From positions 2,637,919 to 2,701,918 of the forward strand of contig NZ_CP019434.1 of NCBI RefSeq assembly GCF_001975725.1: a stretch of 64,000 nt of DNA. The letters run 5' to 3'. Source of the stretch: Acidihalobacter ferrooxydans. GTDB taxonomy: Bacteria > Pseudomonadota > Gammaproteobacteria > DSM-5130 > Acidihalobacteraceae. Of this stretch, positions 27,377 to 35,931 are shown in pieces. Position 1 is the stretch's first letter. Each line of letters starts with the position of its first letter. The position numbers and the translations under genes were made by a program. The notes under the pieces are model-generated. The model did no database searches and had not been told where the DNA came from. It saw nothing but the letters and a program-made list of their open reading frames with translations.

Positions 27377-28675
27377 CTAGAGCAGCATGCGCCGCGTGTC
27401 TGACAGCAGCTTGCTCAGGAAGCTGGTGAAGCGCGCGCCAAGCGCGCCGTCGATGACGCGGTGATCGTAGGACAGCGACAACGGCAGCATCAGGCGCGGC
27501 ACAAACTCGCCATCCTGATACACCGGTTTCCAACTCGTGCGGGACACGCCGAGAATGGCCACTTCGGGCGCATTGATGATGGGCGTGAAGGCCGTGCCAC
27601 CGATCCCGCCGAGGCTGGAGATGGAAAAGCAGCCGCCCTGCATGTCCGAGGGCTTGAGCTTCTTCTCGCGCGCCTTGACGGACACCTCGCCCAACTCGCG
27701 GGCCAGATCCATCAGGCTTTTGCGGTCGACGTCCCTGATCACCGGCACGACCAACCCGTCCGGCGTGTCCACGGCGATACCGATGTGGTAATACTGTTTG
27801 ACGACAAGATTTTCCTGGGTCGCGTCCAGCGAGGCATTGAAGCGTGGGAACTCACGCAGCGCCGACACCACCGCCTTCATGAGGAAGGCCAGCATGGTGA
27901 GCTTGACGCCCTTGGCGGCGTATTCCTGCACCATCTGTTTGCGGAAGGATTCCAGGTCGGTGACGTCCGCCTCGTCGAACTGCGTGACGTGCGGCAGTGT
28001 GACCCAGTTGCGGTGCAGATTCTGCCCCGTCAGCTTGTTGATTTTGGTCAGTGGCTGCGTCTCGACCGCACCGAACTGGCTGAAGTCGATGTCCGGCATC
28101 GGTGCGACGCCAAGCCCGCCCGCGTGCCCCCCCTGGCTGAGCATGCGTTTGACGTAACCCTGCACGTCCTCGCGCAGAATACGGCCCTTGTTGCCGCTCC
28201 CGTGCACTTCGCCAAGATCGACGCCCAGCTCGCGTGCGAAACGACGCACCGCCGGGCTGGCATGCGCCTTGCGGAAACGCTGCTCGTTCAGATGCGCGGT
28301 TGGGGAGGGTTTAGTCGGTGGCGGTGCAGCAGCTGCCTGGGGCGCTGGGGTCGGCGTCGGGACTGAGGCCGGCGGCGCAGCCGTGGCAGGCGCTGATTCC
28401 GGCTGGGGCGCAGATGCCGCGGGCGCCCCTGATTCGGTTGGCTCCAGCACCAGAATCGGCGAACCTTCGGCGATGTGGTCACCCACCTTGACCCGCAGTT
28501 CGCGCACCACGCCGCCTTCCGGCGCGGGTATCTCCATGCTCGCCTTATCCGACTCCAGAGTGATGAGCGAAGTCTCCGGCGCAATGGTGTCGCCCGGCGC
28601 GACCAACACTTCGATAACCTCGACGGACTTGAAGTCGCCGATATCCGGTACGCGGATTTCTTTCAATTCTGCCAT
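27377..28675 (-). CDS. aceF: Pyruvate dehydrogenase E2, dihydrolipoamide acetyltransferase
   Basis: The 432-residue core enzyme moves the acetyl group from lipoamide to CoA. It has one lipoyl domain (TLESDKASMEIPAPEGG), a long Ala/Pro linker, a peripheral subunit-binding domain (ASPAVRRFARELGVDL and GSGNKGRILREDV), and a catalytic domain with the DHRVIDGA active-site motif near the C-terminus. One lipoyl domain is fewer than the three of enteric AceF. The gene starts 17 bp after aceE and is followed 19 bp later by lpd. Confidence 0.95.
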   Translation of the reverse strand: MAELKEIRVPDIGDFKSVEVIEVLVAPGDTIAPETSLITLESDKASMEIPAPEGGVVRELRVKVGDHIAEGSPILVLEPTESGAPAASAPQPESAPATAAPPASVPTPTPAPQAAAAPPPTKPSPTAHLNEQRFRKAHASPAVRRFARELGVDLGEVHGSGNKGRILREDVQGYVKRMLSQGGHAGGLGVAPMPDIDFSQFGAVETQPLTKINKLTGQNLHRNWVTLPHVTQFDEADVTDLESFRKQMVQEYAAKGVKLTMLAFLMKAVVSALREFPRFNASLDATQENLVVKQYYHIGIAVDTPDGLVVPVIRDVDRKSLMDLARELGEVSVKAREKKLKPSDMQGGCFSISSLGGIGGTAFTPIINAPEVAILGVSRTSWKPVYQDGEFVPRLMLPLSLSYDHRVIDGALGARFTSFLSKLLSDTRRMLL

Positions 28676-28692
28676 GCGTCAGCTCCCGGCGC

Positions 28693-31356
28693 TCAGGCGG
28701 TGATCGGATGTGGCCTGGCCGGATCGATACCGTACAGATCGATGGCCTTGCTCACGTCGGAGGCAGGAATCGTACCATCGTCGGCCAGCGCCTTGAGTGC
28801 GGCAACGGCAACATGGTAACGATCGACTTCGAAGTACTTGCGCAGCTGCGCGCGGGTATCGCTGCGACCGAAACCGTCTGTGCCCAGCACCACATAGCGA
28901 CCCGGCACCCAGGCGCGAATCTGGTCGGCGAACGCCTTGACGTAGTCCGTCGCGGCGACGAATGGCCCGGTGCTGCCCTTGAGTTTGCGTGTCACATGGC
29001 ACTCGCGCGGCGTCGCCTCGGGATGCAGGCGGTTCCAGCGTTCCACTTCGGCACATTCGCGGTGCAATTCGTTGAAACTGGTCGCGCTCCAGACATCGGC
29101 GGCCACACCAAAATCTTTCTCAAGCAGTTCCGCACCTGCAATGACCTCGCGCAGGATGGTGCCCGAGCCCAGCAACTGCACTTTTTTCTTTTTCCGCCCC
29201 CCTTTGCGGAACAGGTACAGCCCCTTGACGATGTCTTCCTCCACGCCTGCGGGCATCGCGGGCTGGTGGTAGTTTTCGTTCATCACGGTGATGTAGTAGA
29301 AAATATTCTCCTGCTCGTCGTACATGCGGCGCATGCCGTCACGCACGATCACCGCCAGTTCGTAGGCGAAGGTCGGGTCGTAGCTCACGCAGTTGGGAAT
29401 CAGGCTGGCCATGACCTGGCTGTTGCCGTCCTGATGCTGCAGGCCCTCGCCGGCCAGCGTGGTACGGCCAGCGGTACCCCCCATCAGGAAACCGCGCGCT
29501 TGCATGTCGCCGGCGGCCCAGATGAAATCGCCCACGCGCTGGAAGCCGAACATGGAGTAGAAGGTGAAGAACGGCACCATGTTCACGCCATGGTTGGCGT
29601 AAGCCGTGGCGGCGGCGATCCAGGAGGCGATCGCACCGGCCTCGTTGAGACCCTCCTCGATGATCTGCCCGCTCTTGTTTTCCTTGTAGAACATGATCTG
29701 GTCTTTATCTTCAGGCGTGTACAACTGCCCGACGGAGGAGTAAATACCGAGCTGACGGAACATGCCTTCCATGCCGAAGGTGCGCGCCTCGTCCGGAATA
29801 ATCGGCACCACGTTCTTGCCGATTTTCTTGTCGCGCGTCAGGACGGTGAGGATGCGCACCAGCGCCATGGTGGTCGACATCTCACGGTCGCCGCTGTCTT
29901 CAAGCAACGAGGCAAAAGCGTCCAGCGCAGGAATTTCCAGCGGAGCAGCCAAGGTCTTGCGCACCGGCATGTAACCGCCCAGCGCCTCGCGGCGCTCGCG
30001 CAGATAGCGCATCTCAGGGCTGTCTTCGGCCGGGCGGAAGTACTTGCAGGCCCGGACATCATCATCCGACAACGGGATATCGAAACGATCCCGGAAGGCC
30101 AGCATGTCTTCGTCGTGCAGCTTTTTCTGCTGGTGCGTGCGGTTCTGCCCCTGCCCCGCGCTGCCCATGCCGTAACCCTTCACGGTGTGCGCGAGAATCA
30201 CGGTCGGCTCGCCAACATGCTTGGTCGCTGCGGAATAGGCCGCATAAACCTTGTACGGGTCGTGTCCGCCACGATTCAGGCGCCACACGTCCTCGTCGGA
30301 CATAGTCGCGACCATCGCCTTGAGTTCGGGATACTTGCCGAAGAAATGCTCGCGCACGTAGGCACCGTCCTTCGACTTGTAATTCTGGTACTCGCCGTCG
30401 ACCGCTTCCATCATGCGCCGCTGCAGCAGACCGTCCTGGTCGCGCGCCAGCAGCGGATCCCAGTACCGGCCCCACAGCACCTTGATGGCGTTCCAGCCGG
30501 CGCCGCGGAATAATGCCTCAAATTCCTGTACCACCTTGCCATTACCGCGTACCGGACCGTCCAGACGCTGCAGGTTGCAGTTGATGACGAAGATCAGGTT
30601 GTCGAGCTTCTCGCGCGCGGCGAGCGAGATGCCGGCCATGCTCTCTGGCTCGTCCATCTCGCCGTCGCCGATGAAGCACCAGACCTTGCGGTCGCGCGTA
30701 TCGGCAATGCCGCGGTCGGCCAGGTACTTCATGAAGCGCGCCTGGTAGACCGCCTGCAGCGGACCGAGCCCCATGGACACGGTCGGAAACTGCCAGAAAT
30801 CGGGCATCGACCAAGGATGCGGGTAGGACGGAATACCCTTCCCGTCGACCTCCTGGCGGAAGTTGTCGAGCTGCTCCTCGCTCAAACGCCCCTCAAGGAA
30901 AGCGCGCGCATAATTGCCAGGCGCGGAATGCCCCTGGAAGTAGACCAGATCGCCGCCGTGCTCGTGGGTCGGCGCACGCCAGAAGTGGTTAAAGCCGACA
31001 TCGTATAGCGTGGCAATCGACGCGAAGCTGGCGATGTGGCCACCAAGTTCGGAACTCTTGCGGTTGGCCTTGACCACCATGGCCAGCGCATTCCAGCGAA
31101 TCAGCGACCGGATGCGCCGCTCCATCGCCGGATCGCCAGGGAGAATCGCTTCGAGGTGCGGCGGAATCGTGTTGACGTACGCGGTATTGGCCGAATACGG
31201 CAGATACGCGCCTGAGCGCCGTGCCTTGTCGATCATTTGTTCGAGCAAGTAGTGGGCACGCTCAACGCCTTCTCGCTCGATCACGGATTCCAGAGCGTCA
31301 ATCCACTCCTGTGTTTCCAGGGTATCGTTGTCAACGATGGGGGATACAGCGTTCAT
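28693..31356 (-). CDS. aceE: Pyruvate dehydrogenase E1, homodimeric type
   Basis: The 887-residue enzyme decarboxylates pyruvate with thiamine diphosphate and acetylates lipoyl-E2. The cofactor motif runs from GDGEMDEPES to FVINCNLQRLDGPV. Other conserved blocks include GHSAPGNYARAFLEGRL and MGGTAGRTTLAGEGLQHQDG. Length and sequence fit the single-chain gamma/beta-proteobacterial form. ATG at 31356 was chosen because GGAGG lies six bases upstream; the GTG four codons earlier overlaps that site. It is first in the operon with aceF, lpd and ybaK. Confidence 0.96.
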   Translation of the reverse strand: MNAVSPIVDNDTLETQEWIDALESVIEREGVERAHYLLEQMIDKARRSGAYLPYSANTAYVNTIPPHLEAILPGDPAMERRIRSLIRWNALAMVVKANRKSSELGGHIASFASIATLYDVGFNHFWRAPTHEHGGDLVYFQGHSAPGNYARAFLEGRLSEEQLDNFRQEVDGKGIPSYPHPWSMPDFWQFPTVSMGLGPLQAVYQARFMKYLADRGIADTRDRKVWCFIGDGEMDEPESMAGISLAAREKLDNLIFVINCNLQRLDGPVRGNGKVVQEFEALFRGAGWNAIKVLWGRYWDPLLARDQDGLLQRRMMEAVDGEYQNYKSKDGAYVREHFFGKYPELKAMVATMSDEDVWRLNRGGHDPYKVYAAYSAATKHVGEPTVILAHTVKGYGMGSAGQGQNRTHQQKKLHDEDMLAFRDRFDIPLSDDDVRACKYFRPAEDSPEMRYLRERREALGGYMPVRKTLAAPLEIPALDAFASLLEDSGDREMSTTMALVRILTVLTRDKKIGKNVVPIIPDEARTFGMEGMFRQLGIYSSVGQLYTPEDKDQIMFYKENKSGQIIEEGLNEAGAIASWIAAATAYANHGVNMVPFFTFYSMFGFQRVGDFIWAAGDMQARGFLMGGTAGRTTLAGEGLQHQDGNSQVMASLIPNCVSYDPTFAYELAVIVRDGMRRMYDEQENIFYYITVMNENYHQPAMPAGVEEDIVKGLYLFRKGGRKKKKVQLLGSGTILREVIAGAELLEKDFGVAADVWSATSFNELHRECAEVERWNRLHPEATPRECHVTRKLKGSTGPFVAATDYVKAFADQIRAWVPGRYVVLGTDGFGRSDTRAQLRKYFEVDRYHVAVAALKALADDGTIPASDVSKAIDLYGIDPARPHPITA

Positions 31357-31727
31357 GCAAACCTCCACTCAGCAGGCGTGAATGCCTCCTCCGGCGCAAT
31401 GCCCGGAGCCGGCACACGTGTCCCGCAGTCATCATTACATACGGGATCAGATTCGTTCGGACGGACAGTCATAATCCGTATGGCATACATCGCAGCAAGC
31501 ACGATCACGCTATCTCGATCATGGCGCATCGGCAACCCGGTGCTGCTTGCAGCGACCGGTCGTTTCCGCGCATTACGACCACATTCAGCGCACTTGGATT
31601 GCCTGACACAGATTGCCACATGCGGTCATATCATCGTGGTTTTGAGCCGGATAGTCCATCAGGAAGCCGCCGATCAAGCCATTCTCGGCGGACTGCCGAC
31701 AGGACCGCACCGCTACCGCCTTCATAG
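31357..31727. other. Upstream region of aceE
   Basis: About 370 bp precede the pyruvate dehydrogenase operon and should contain its leftward promoter. A short palindrome-like GTATGCCATAC occurs on the minus strand near 31480, but no certain promoter or known regulator site was found. No gene is apparent. Confidence 0.35.
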
Positions 31728-31888
31728 CCCGAAATTTTCACAACGACCGCCGATGTCACGGGTCGCTTGATTCCACAAGGGATACTTCATCAGTCGACCG
31801 TCATCACCGACACGCCGCTCCTTCTGAAAACCCCTGGTGAAAACACTCATACCGGTACGCTATCAGCACGAGTCGTGAAACATTCGGG
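31728..31888 (+). mobile_element. MITE-like element family 1, copy B
   Basis: The 161-bp element begins CCCGAAATTTTCACAACGACC and ends GTCGTGAAACATTCGGG, an imperfect inverted repeat pair. The interior GTCATCACCGACACGCCGCTC matches the other family-1 copies. It lies between the divergent aceE and rnt genes and has no coding capacity. Confidence 0.75.
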
Positions 31889-32018
31889 GTAGTTTGCCGA
31901 TCTGCAACCAACCATGACCGGCACCCCGCTCTCAATAAAGTATCCGGGATCATGCCACAGCGCCCGCACCCGGGTAACGCTGCTCGCCGTAACCGATGGC
32001 ATGCGGTAAGCTCCACGC

Positions 32019-32660
32019 ATGTCAGACAACTACGCCAACCCGGCCGCGGCCGACTTCACGCCCATGGGGCATCGTTTTCGCAGTTTTCTTCCAATCGTCA
32101 TCGATGTCGAAACCGGCGGTTTCAATCCACACACCGATGCGCTCCTGCAGATCGCCGCAGTGACGCTACGCATGGACAGTTCCGGCTATTTCGAACGCGA
32201 CCAGACACTGTCCCGCCATGTCGTACCGTTCGAGGGGGCCAATCTCGAACCCGCATCCCTGGCAGTCAACGGCATCGACCCCTGGCACCCGTTGCGCCCG
32301 GCAATCCCGGAAAGCCAGGCACTGAGCGACGTTTTCAAGGAAGTACGGCGTGCCGTACGCGACAACGAATGTACCCGCGCCATCCTGGTCGGACATAACG
32401 CTGCTTTCGACCTAGCCTTTCTCAACGCTGCCATCGAACGCACGGCGATCAAGCGCAACCCGTTTCACCCATTCAGCACGTTCGACACGGTCACGCTGGC
32501 GGCCATGGCCTATGGACAAACCGTCCTGTCGCGCGCAGCACGCGCAGCCGGACTTGAATGGAACGACGAGAGCGCGCACAGCGCAACCTACGACGCCGAA
32601 CGCACCGCAGACCTTTTTTGTTCGGTCATCAACCTGTGGAACAGGAGCCAGAAAGACTAA
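32019..32660 (+). CDS. rnt: Ribonuclease T
   Basis: The 213-residue protein is a DEDDh 3-prime exoribonuclease that trims tRNA 3-prime ends and matures 5S and 23S rRNA. The acidic motifs are VIDVETGGF (Exo I), GHNAAFDLAF (Exo II) and HSATYDAERTADLF (Exo III, with the His). NPFHPFSTFDTVTLA and GQTVLSRA match enteric RNase T closely, as does the MSDN start, which supports this start codon although its ribosome site is weak. Length matches the family. Confidence 0.95.
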   Translation: MSDNYANPAAADFTPMGHRFRSFLPIVIDVETGGFNPHTDALLQIAAVTLRMDSSGYFERDQTLSRHVVPFEGANLEPASLAVNGIDPWHPLRPAIPESQALSDVFKEVRRAVRDNECTRAILVGHNAAFDLAFLNAAIERTAIKRNPFHPFSTFDTVTLAAMAYGQTVLSRAARAAGLEWNDESAHSATYDAERTADLFCSVINLWNRSQKD

Positions 32661-32921
32661 CCCCGGATGATCCGCTGATCATGGCATGTAGAGTCGAGCA
32701 GTAAATCCGCCCGCATCCAGACGACATGCCAACGCCAAATGGGTTGGCCTGTGTAAAGTGGATAAGTGATAGCGCACCCACCGCAGCAGTAGGTGCACCG
32801 CCGATGTTTCGGGATTGATGGATGCGCCGGGCTTATTGTCCTGCGTATTCACAAAGCCCCGCGGATCGCAAGAACCGATCCTGCCAGGGGGTTACGCATC
32901 TGACCCAGCCAGAAATATTTT
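32661..32921. other. Intergenic between rnt and repeat elements
   Basis: No gene, RNA or clear terminator is visible in this 260-bp stretch; the remaining gap up to 33333 is filled mainly by the nested MITE-like elements listed next. Confidence 0.4.
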
Positions 32922-33235
32922 TTCAACCCAGACATCCTATTAGGCGAAGAGATGATTGCGCAGAGATCAGGATTCACAGGGAAGACTCTTAACAGCTACT
33001 GTGTTGCCGCTCAGGCGAGAGAGTGAGAGAAAGATTGTCGGGCGTAAAAACGCAATTCACAGCGCGTAAATGAGCACAAGAGCCCGATTCTGACGCCCTG
33101 GCGTGCCGCATGAGTAAACAACAACAGCCTGATAAGCGAGAGACATCGTTGCGCTCTGCCCGAGCGCAGAAGATTTCCTGTCGATCCTTAAAGATTAAGC
33201 AAGGGCGCCTTTCCTAATGAATTATCCGGGTCGCA
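32922..33235 (+). mobile_element. MITE-like element family 3, copy a (split)
   Basis: The left end TTCAACCCAGACATCCTATTAGG and the right end, reading CGACCCGGATAATTCATTAGG on the opposite strand, form the terminal repeats. Inside the left arm, ATGATTGCGCAG and GGATTCACAGGGAA match the other family-3 copies. A 147-bp family-2 element splits it at 32989-33135; without it the element is about 167 bp, like its relatives at 50485, 52892 and 54995. Confidence 0.7.
32989..33135 (+). mobile_element. MITE-like element family 2, copy a
   Basis: This 147-bp element matches the one at 44294 in length and in shared blocks (GCTCAGGCGAG, AATGAGCA, TGACGCCCT, TGCCGCATGAGTA). Its ends, TTAACAGCTACTG and the opposite-strand TTATCAGGCTGTTG, are degenerate inverted repeats. 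It lies inside a family-3 element, so it inserted later. Confidence 0.7.
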
Positions 33236-33333
33236 GCGGGCGACAAAAACCCCAGCAAACGGTCGACATCGCATCAGCGGGGAAGATCAACTAAGATCAA
33301 GCTGCAGGAATGCCCTGCTCGGGGAGAATAACC

Positions 33334-34284
33334 ATGAGCCAGACTTTGAGCATTATCATTGTCGACGACATGCAGTTCAGCCGCGCTGTCTTGCGCAACG
33401 AACTCAGAAAACTGGGCTATGACGACATCCGTCTCGCGGCCAGCGGCGATGAAGTGCTGCGTATGTGTAACGAACGCTACGCCGACCTGATTCTTGCCGA
33501 CTGGGTAATGCCCACGATGAACGGGCTGCAACTGCTCAAAGCCGTGCGGCAGCAGGATCAGGCCCGAGACTGGTACACCGCTTTCATCCTGTTCACCGCC
33601 AAGGAGGAACAGCACGCCATGCTGGAAGCCTTCCGGCATGGCGTGGACGATTATCTCGTCAAGCCTGTCCAGCCGGATGAACTCGCTGCTCGGGTCTATG
33701 GGGCCGGGCGCATCTCGAACCTGCAAAACGGCCTGCTCCAGACCAGCAACGCGTTGCATGCCGCCAACCGCGAACTGCTGGCCAGCAACCAGATCGACGC
33801 CCTCACGGGGCTGGGCAACCGCCATTACGCCGAACAACGATTGCATTCCATGCTTCGCCACACGCGCGAGCGCACCGGCGCCTTGTGTGGGATACTCATC
33901 CGCATCAACGAGCTATCGCACATCCGCGAAACTTACGGGCACGATTGCGTGGACGAACTGCTGACGAGTTTCACCCTGCGCCTGCGAAATTCAGTGCGCC
34001 CGACAGATGTCATCGCGCGCTACGCCAAAGCCACCTTCGCCGTCCTCACGCTGCATGGCGAGCAGCAGCATGCCTGCGACCGGCAGCTCAAGAACCTGAT
34101 CCAGACCCTGGGCACACAGACCTATCAGACATCATGCGCGGAAATCGCGATCAACATATCCGCTGGTATAAACGTATATCGCCACGGCGCTGTTGCGGTC
34201 ACGCCGGATGATTTCCTGTTGCGTGCCGAACGAAATCTCGCAGCTTTCCGTCAAGCCGATCACACACGATCCTTCGCCACCTGA
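33334..34284 (+). CDS. Response regulator with degenerate GGDEF domain
   Basis: The 316-residue protein has an N-terminal receiver domain with the acidic pair D11-D12, the phosphorylation site Asp56 (ILADWVMP) and Lys110 (YLVKP). A coiled linker leads to a diguanylate-cyclase-like domain (DALTGLGNRHYAEQRL, residues about 155-316). Where active enzymes have GGDEF, this protein has AKATF (residues 231-235), so it should not make c-di-GMP. It may instead bind GTP or a partner and act as a signalling adaptor. ATG at 33334 has GGGGAG upstream. Confidence 0.85.
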   Translation: MSQTLSIIIVDDMQFSRAVLRNELRKLGYDDIRLAASGDEVLRMCNERYADLILADWVMPTMNGLQLLKAVRQQDQARDWYTAFILFTAKEEQHAMLEAFRHGVDDYLVKPVQPDELAARVYGAGRISNLQNGLLQTSNALHAANRELLASNQIDALTGLGNRHYAEQRLHSMLRHTRERTGALCGILIRINELSHIRETYGHDCVDELLTSFTLRLRNSVRPTDVIARYAKATFAVLTLHGEQQHACDRQLKNLIQTLGTQTYQTSCAEIAINISAGINVYRHGAVAVTPDDFLLRAERNLAAFRQADHTRSFAT

Positions 34285-34324
34285 CACCCCTTCCGTACAC
34301 ACGAGAAAGAAGCCCTACAAACGA

Positions 34325-34350
34325 GAACGCCGCCCGAATGGGCGGCGTTC
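34325..34350. terminator. Bidirectional hairpin between convergent genes
   Basis: An 11-bp perfect stem, GAACGCCGCCC with its complement, closes on a 4-base loop between the rightward response regulator and leftward grxD. The following T-runs are poor, but stem strength and position suit transcription termination in both directions. Confidence 0.7.
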
Positions 34351-34394
34351 TACGCTATGACAGAACAGGCGGAAAAACACCTCGCCGATCAGTA

Positions 34395-34724
34395 TCAGCC
34401 CGCCTGCTTGGCCTGAATCGCCTCTTCGATCATCGGCTTCAATTCACCTTTCTCGAACATTTCGAGGGTAATGTCGCACCCGCCAACCAGCTCGCCACCG
34501 ATATAAACCTGCGGAAACGTTGGCCAATTCGCATATCGCGGCAGATTCTCGAAAATTTCCGGATCGGCCAGCACGTTCACATAGGCGAACTCCGCCTCGC
34601 ATCGTTTCAAGGCTTCGGCCGTGCGCGCGGAGAAACCGCACATGGGAAACTGCGGCGTACCCTTCATATAGATTACGACAGGATTGTTCTCGACCTGTTC
34701 ACGAATCCGTTCCAAGACGTCCAT
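34395..34724 (-). CDS. grxD: Monothiol glutaredoxin Grx4
   Basis: The 109-residue protein has the CGFS active site of monothiol glutaredoxins (MKGTPQFPMCGFSARTAEAL), the WPTFPQVYIGGELVGGCDI segment that binds glutathione, and a typical C-terminal helix. These proteins carry [2Fe-2S] clusters bound with glutathione and deliver them to client proteins. ATG at 34724 was chosen for its AGGAGG ribosome site; the longer frame adds seven unlikely residues. Confidence 0.95.
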   Translation of the reverse strand: MDVLERIREQVENNPVVIYMKGTPQFPMCGFSARTAEALKRCEAEFAYVNVLADPEIFENLPRYANWPTFPQVYIGGELVGGCDITLEMFEKGELKPMIEEAIQAKQAG

Positions 34725-35028
34725 GCTGCCTCCTGTTCTTGGCATATAAGAATAGGCTGATCAGTGTACTCGCATACGACGATTCCTGACAGGGGCAGCC
34801 CGGCCTGTCGGAGCAGAGGGTCAAGGCGAGGCGAATGAGCAATCGAGGCCGGTTCCCGGTCTCCCGAGAAGAAAAGTGACTTTATATACAGGGGGAAAGC
34901 ACGAGTCGTGGCCCCACATTCCAGGCGCCGCAGTCGGTCCTTTCCAGGGACGACAGCCTCCGGGTGCTTGTACGCGCCGCAAGCCTGCCCGTAAAATCGC
35001 GCGTTTGCCAGAGACGCGCAACGCTTCC

Positions 35029-35931
35029 GTGAGTTCCTTGCTACATCCTCGCCACTGGCTGATCTGGGCGACCTTCGGGCTGCTGCGAGCAGCAACGCTG
35101 CTGCCACTGTCCGCGCAGCGCGCATTGGGTCGCCAGCTTGGCCGAGTGTTCCTGCTCTTGGGCCGGCGCCGCGCGCGCATCGCCCGCATCAACATCGACC
35201 TTTGCTTTCCCGAACTCACTGCAGCCGCGCGTGCAACACTACTACGGCGACACTTCGAGTCTTTCGGCATCGGCCTGCTCGAACTCGGTTGCGGTTGGTG
35301 GTCTACCGACCGCCGACTGCGTCGTCAGATAACCGTCCACGGTCTTGAACACCTGCGCGATGCGCTTGCACGCGGCAAAGGCGTCATCCTGCTCTCCGCC
35401 CACTTCACTACCCTGGAAATCGGCGGACGCTTTCTGGCCCTGCTGGCGGGTGACTTACCGCTCAAGGCACTGTACCGCCCCAGCGAAAACCCCGTCATGG
35501 AGCACATGGTACGCGGCAACCGCGAACGCCAGTTCGGCACGCCCATCCCGCGCGATGACATTCGTGCCGTGCTGCGCGCACTGCGCCGCGGCGAAGCCGT
35601 GTGGTACGCCTCCGACCAGAATTTCGGCCATAAAGGCAGCGTGTTCGCCCCATTTTTCGGCATTCCAGCGGCCACCAACACCGCTTCCACCCGCCTCGCC
35701 TCGATGACCGGCGCGGCCGTCGTACCGTTCTTCACCCGGCGCCTGCCCGACGGCCGCTACGAGCAGATCATCGGGCCACCTCTGGAGAATTTCCCCGGTG
35801 TCAGCCCGGACGTCGACGCTACGCGAATCAACCGGCTCAGCGAAGACTGGGTGCGCCAGGCTCCGGAGCAGTATTTCTGGATCCACCGGCGCTTCAAGGA
35901 TCGCCCCGGCGATGAGCCGCGCTTTTACTGA
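35029..35931 (+). CDS. lpxL: Lipid A late acyltransferase, LpxL/HtrB family
   Basis: The 300-residue protein adds a secondary acyl chain to Kdo-lipid A at the inner membrane. It shows the family HX4E motif (SAHFTTLEIG), SDQNFGHKGSVFAPFFG and an EQYFWIHRRFK ending, with an N-terminal hydrophobic anchor. The GTG at 35029 gives the usual family length; the frame is open further upstream to 34876, but that part looks noncoding and overlaps a REP-like sequence. The stop overlaps the next ATG, so it is translationally coupled to the heptosyltransferase gene. Confidence 0.88.
   Translation: MSSLLHPRHWLIWATFGLLRAATLLPLSAQRALGRQLGRVFLLLGRRRARIARINIDLCFPELTAAARATLLRRHFESFGIGLLELGCGWWSTDRRLRRQITVHGLEHLRDALARGKGVILLSAHFTTLEIGGRFLALLAGDLPLKALYRPSENPVMEHMVRGNRERQFGTPIPRDDIRAVLRALRRGEAVWYASDQNFGHKGSVFAPFFGIPAATNTASTRLASMTGAAVVPFFTRRLPDGRYEQIIGPPLENFPGVSPDVDATRINRLSEDWVRQAPEQYFWIHRRFKDRPGDEPRFY

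Noticed and set aside
28708..30513. 601-residue rightward frame opposite aceE
   Set aside because: It is an antisense shadow of a highly conserved gene; its His/Val/Arg-rich content is typical of such frames.
31460..31500. PdhR-type operator upstream of aceE
   Set aside because: A short palindrome exists near 31480, but it does not match the known AATTGGT...ACCAATT site closely enough.
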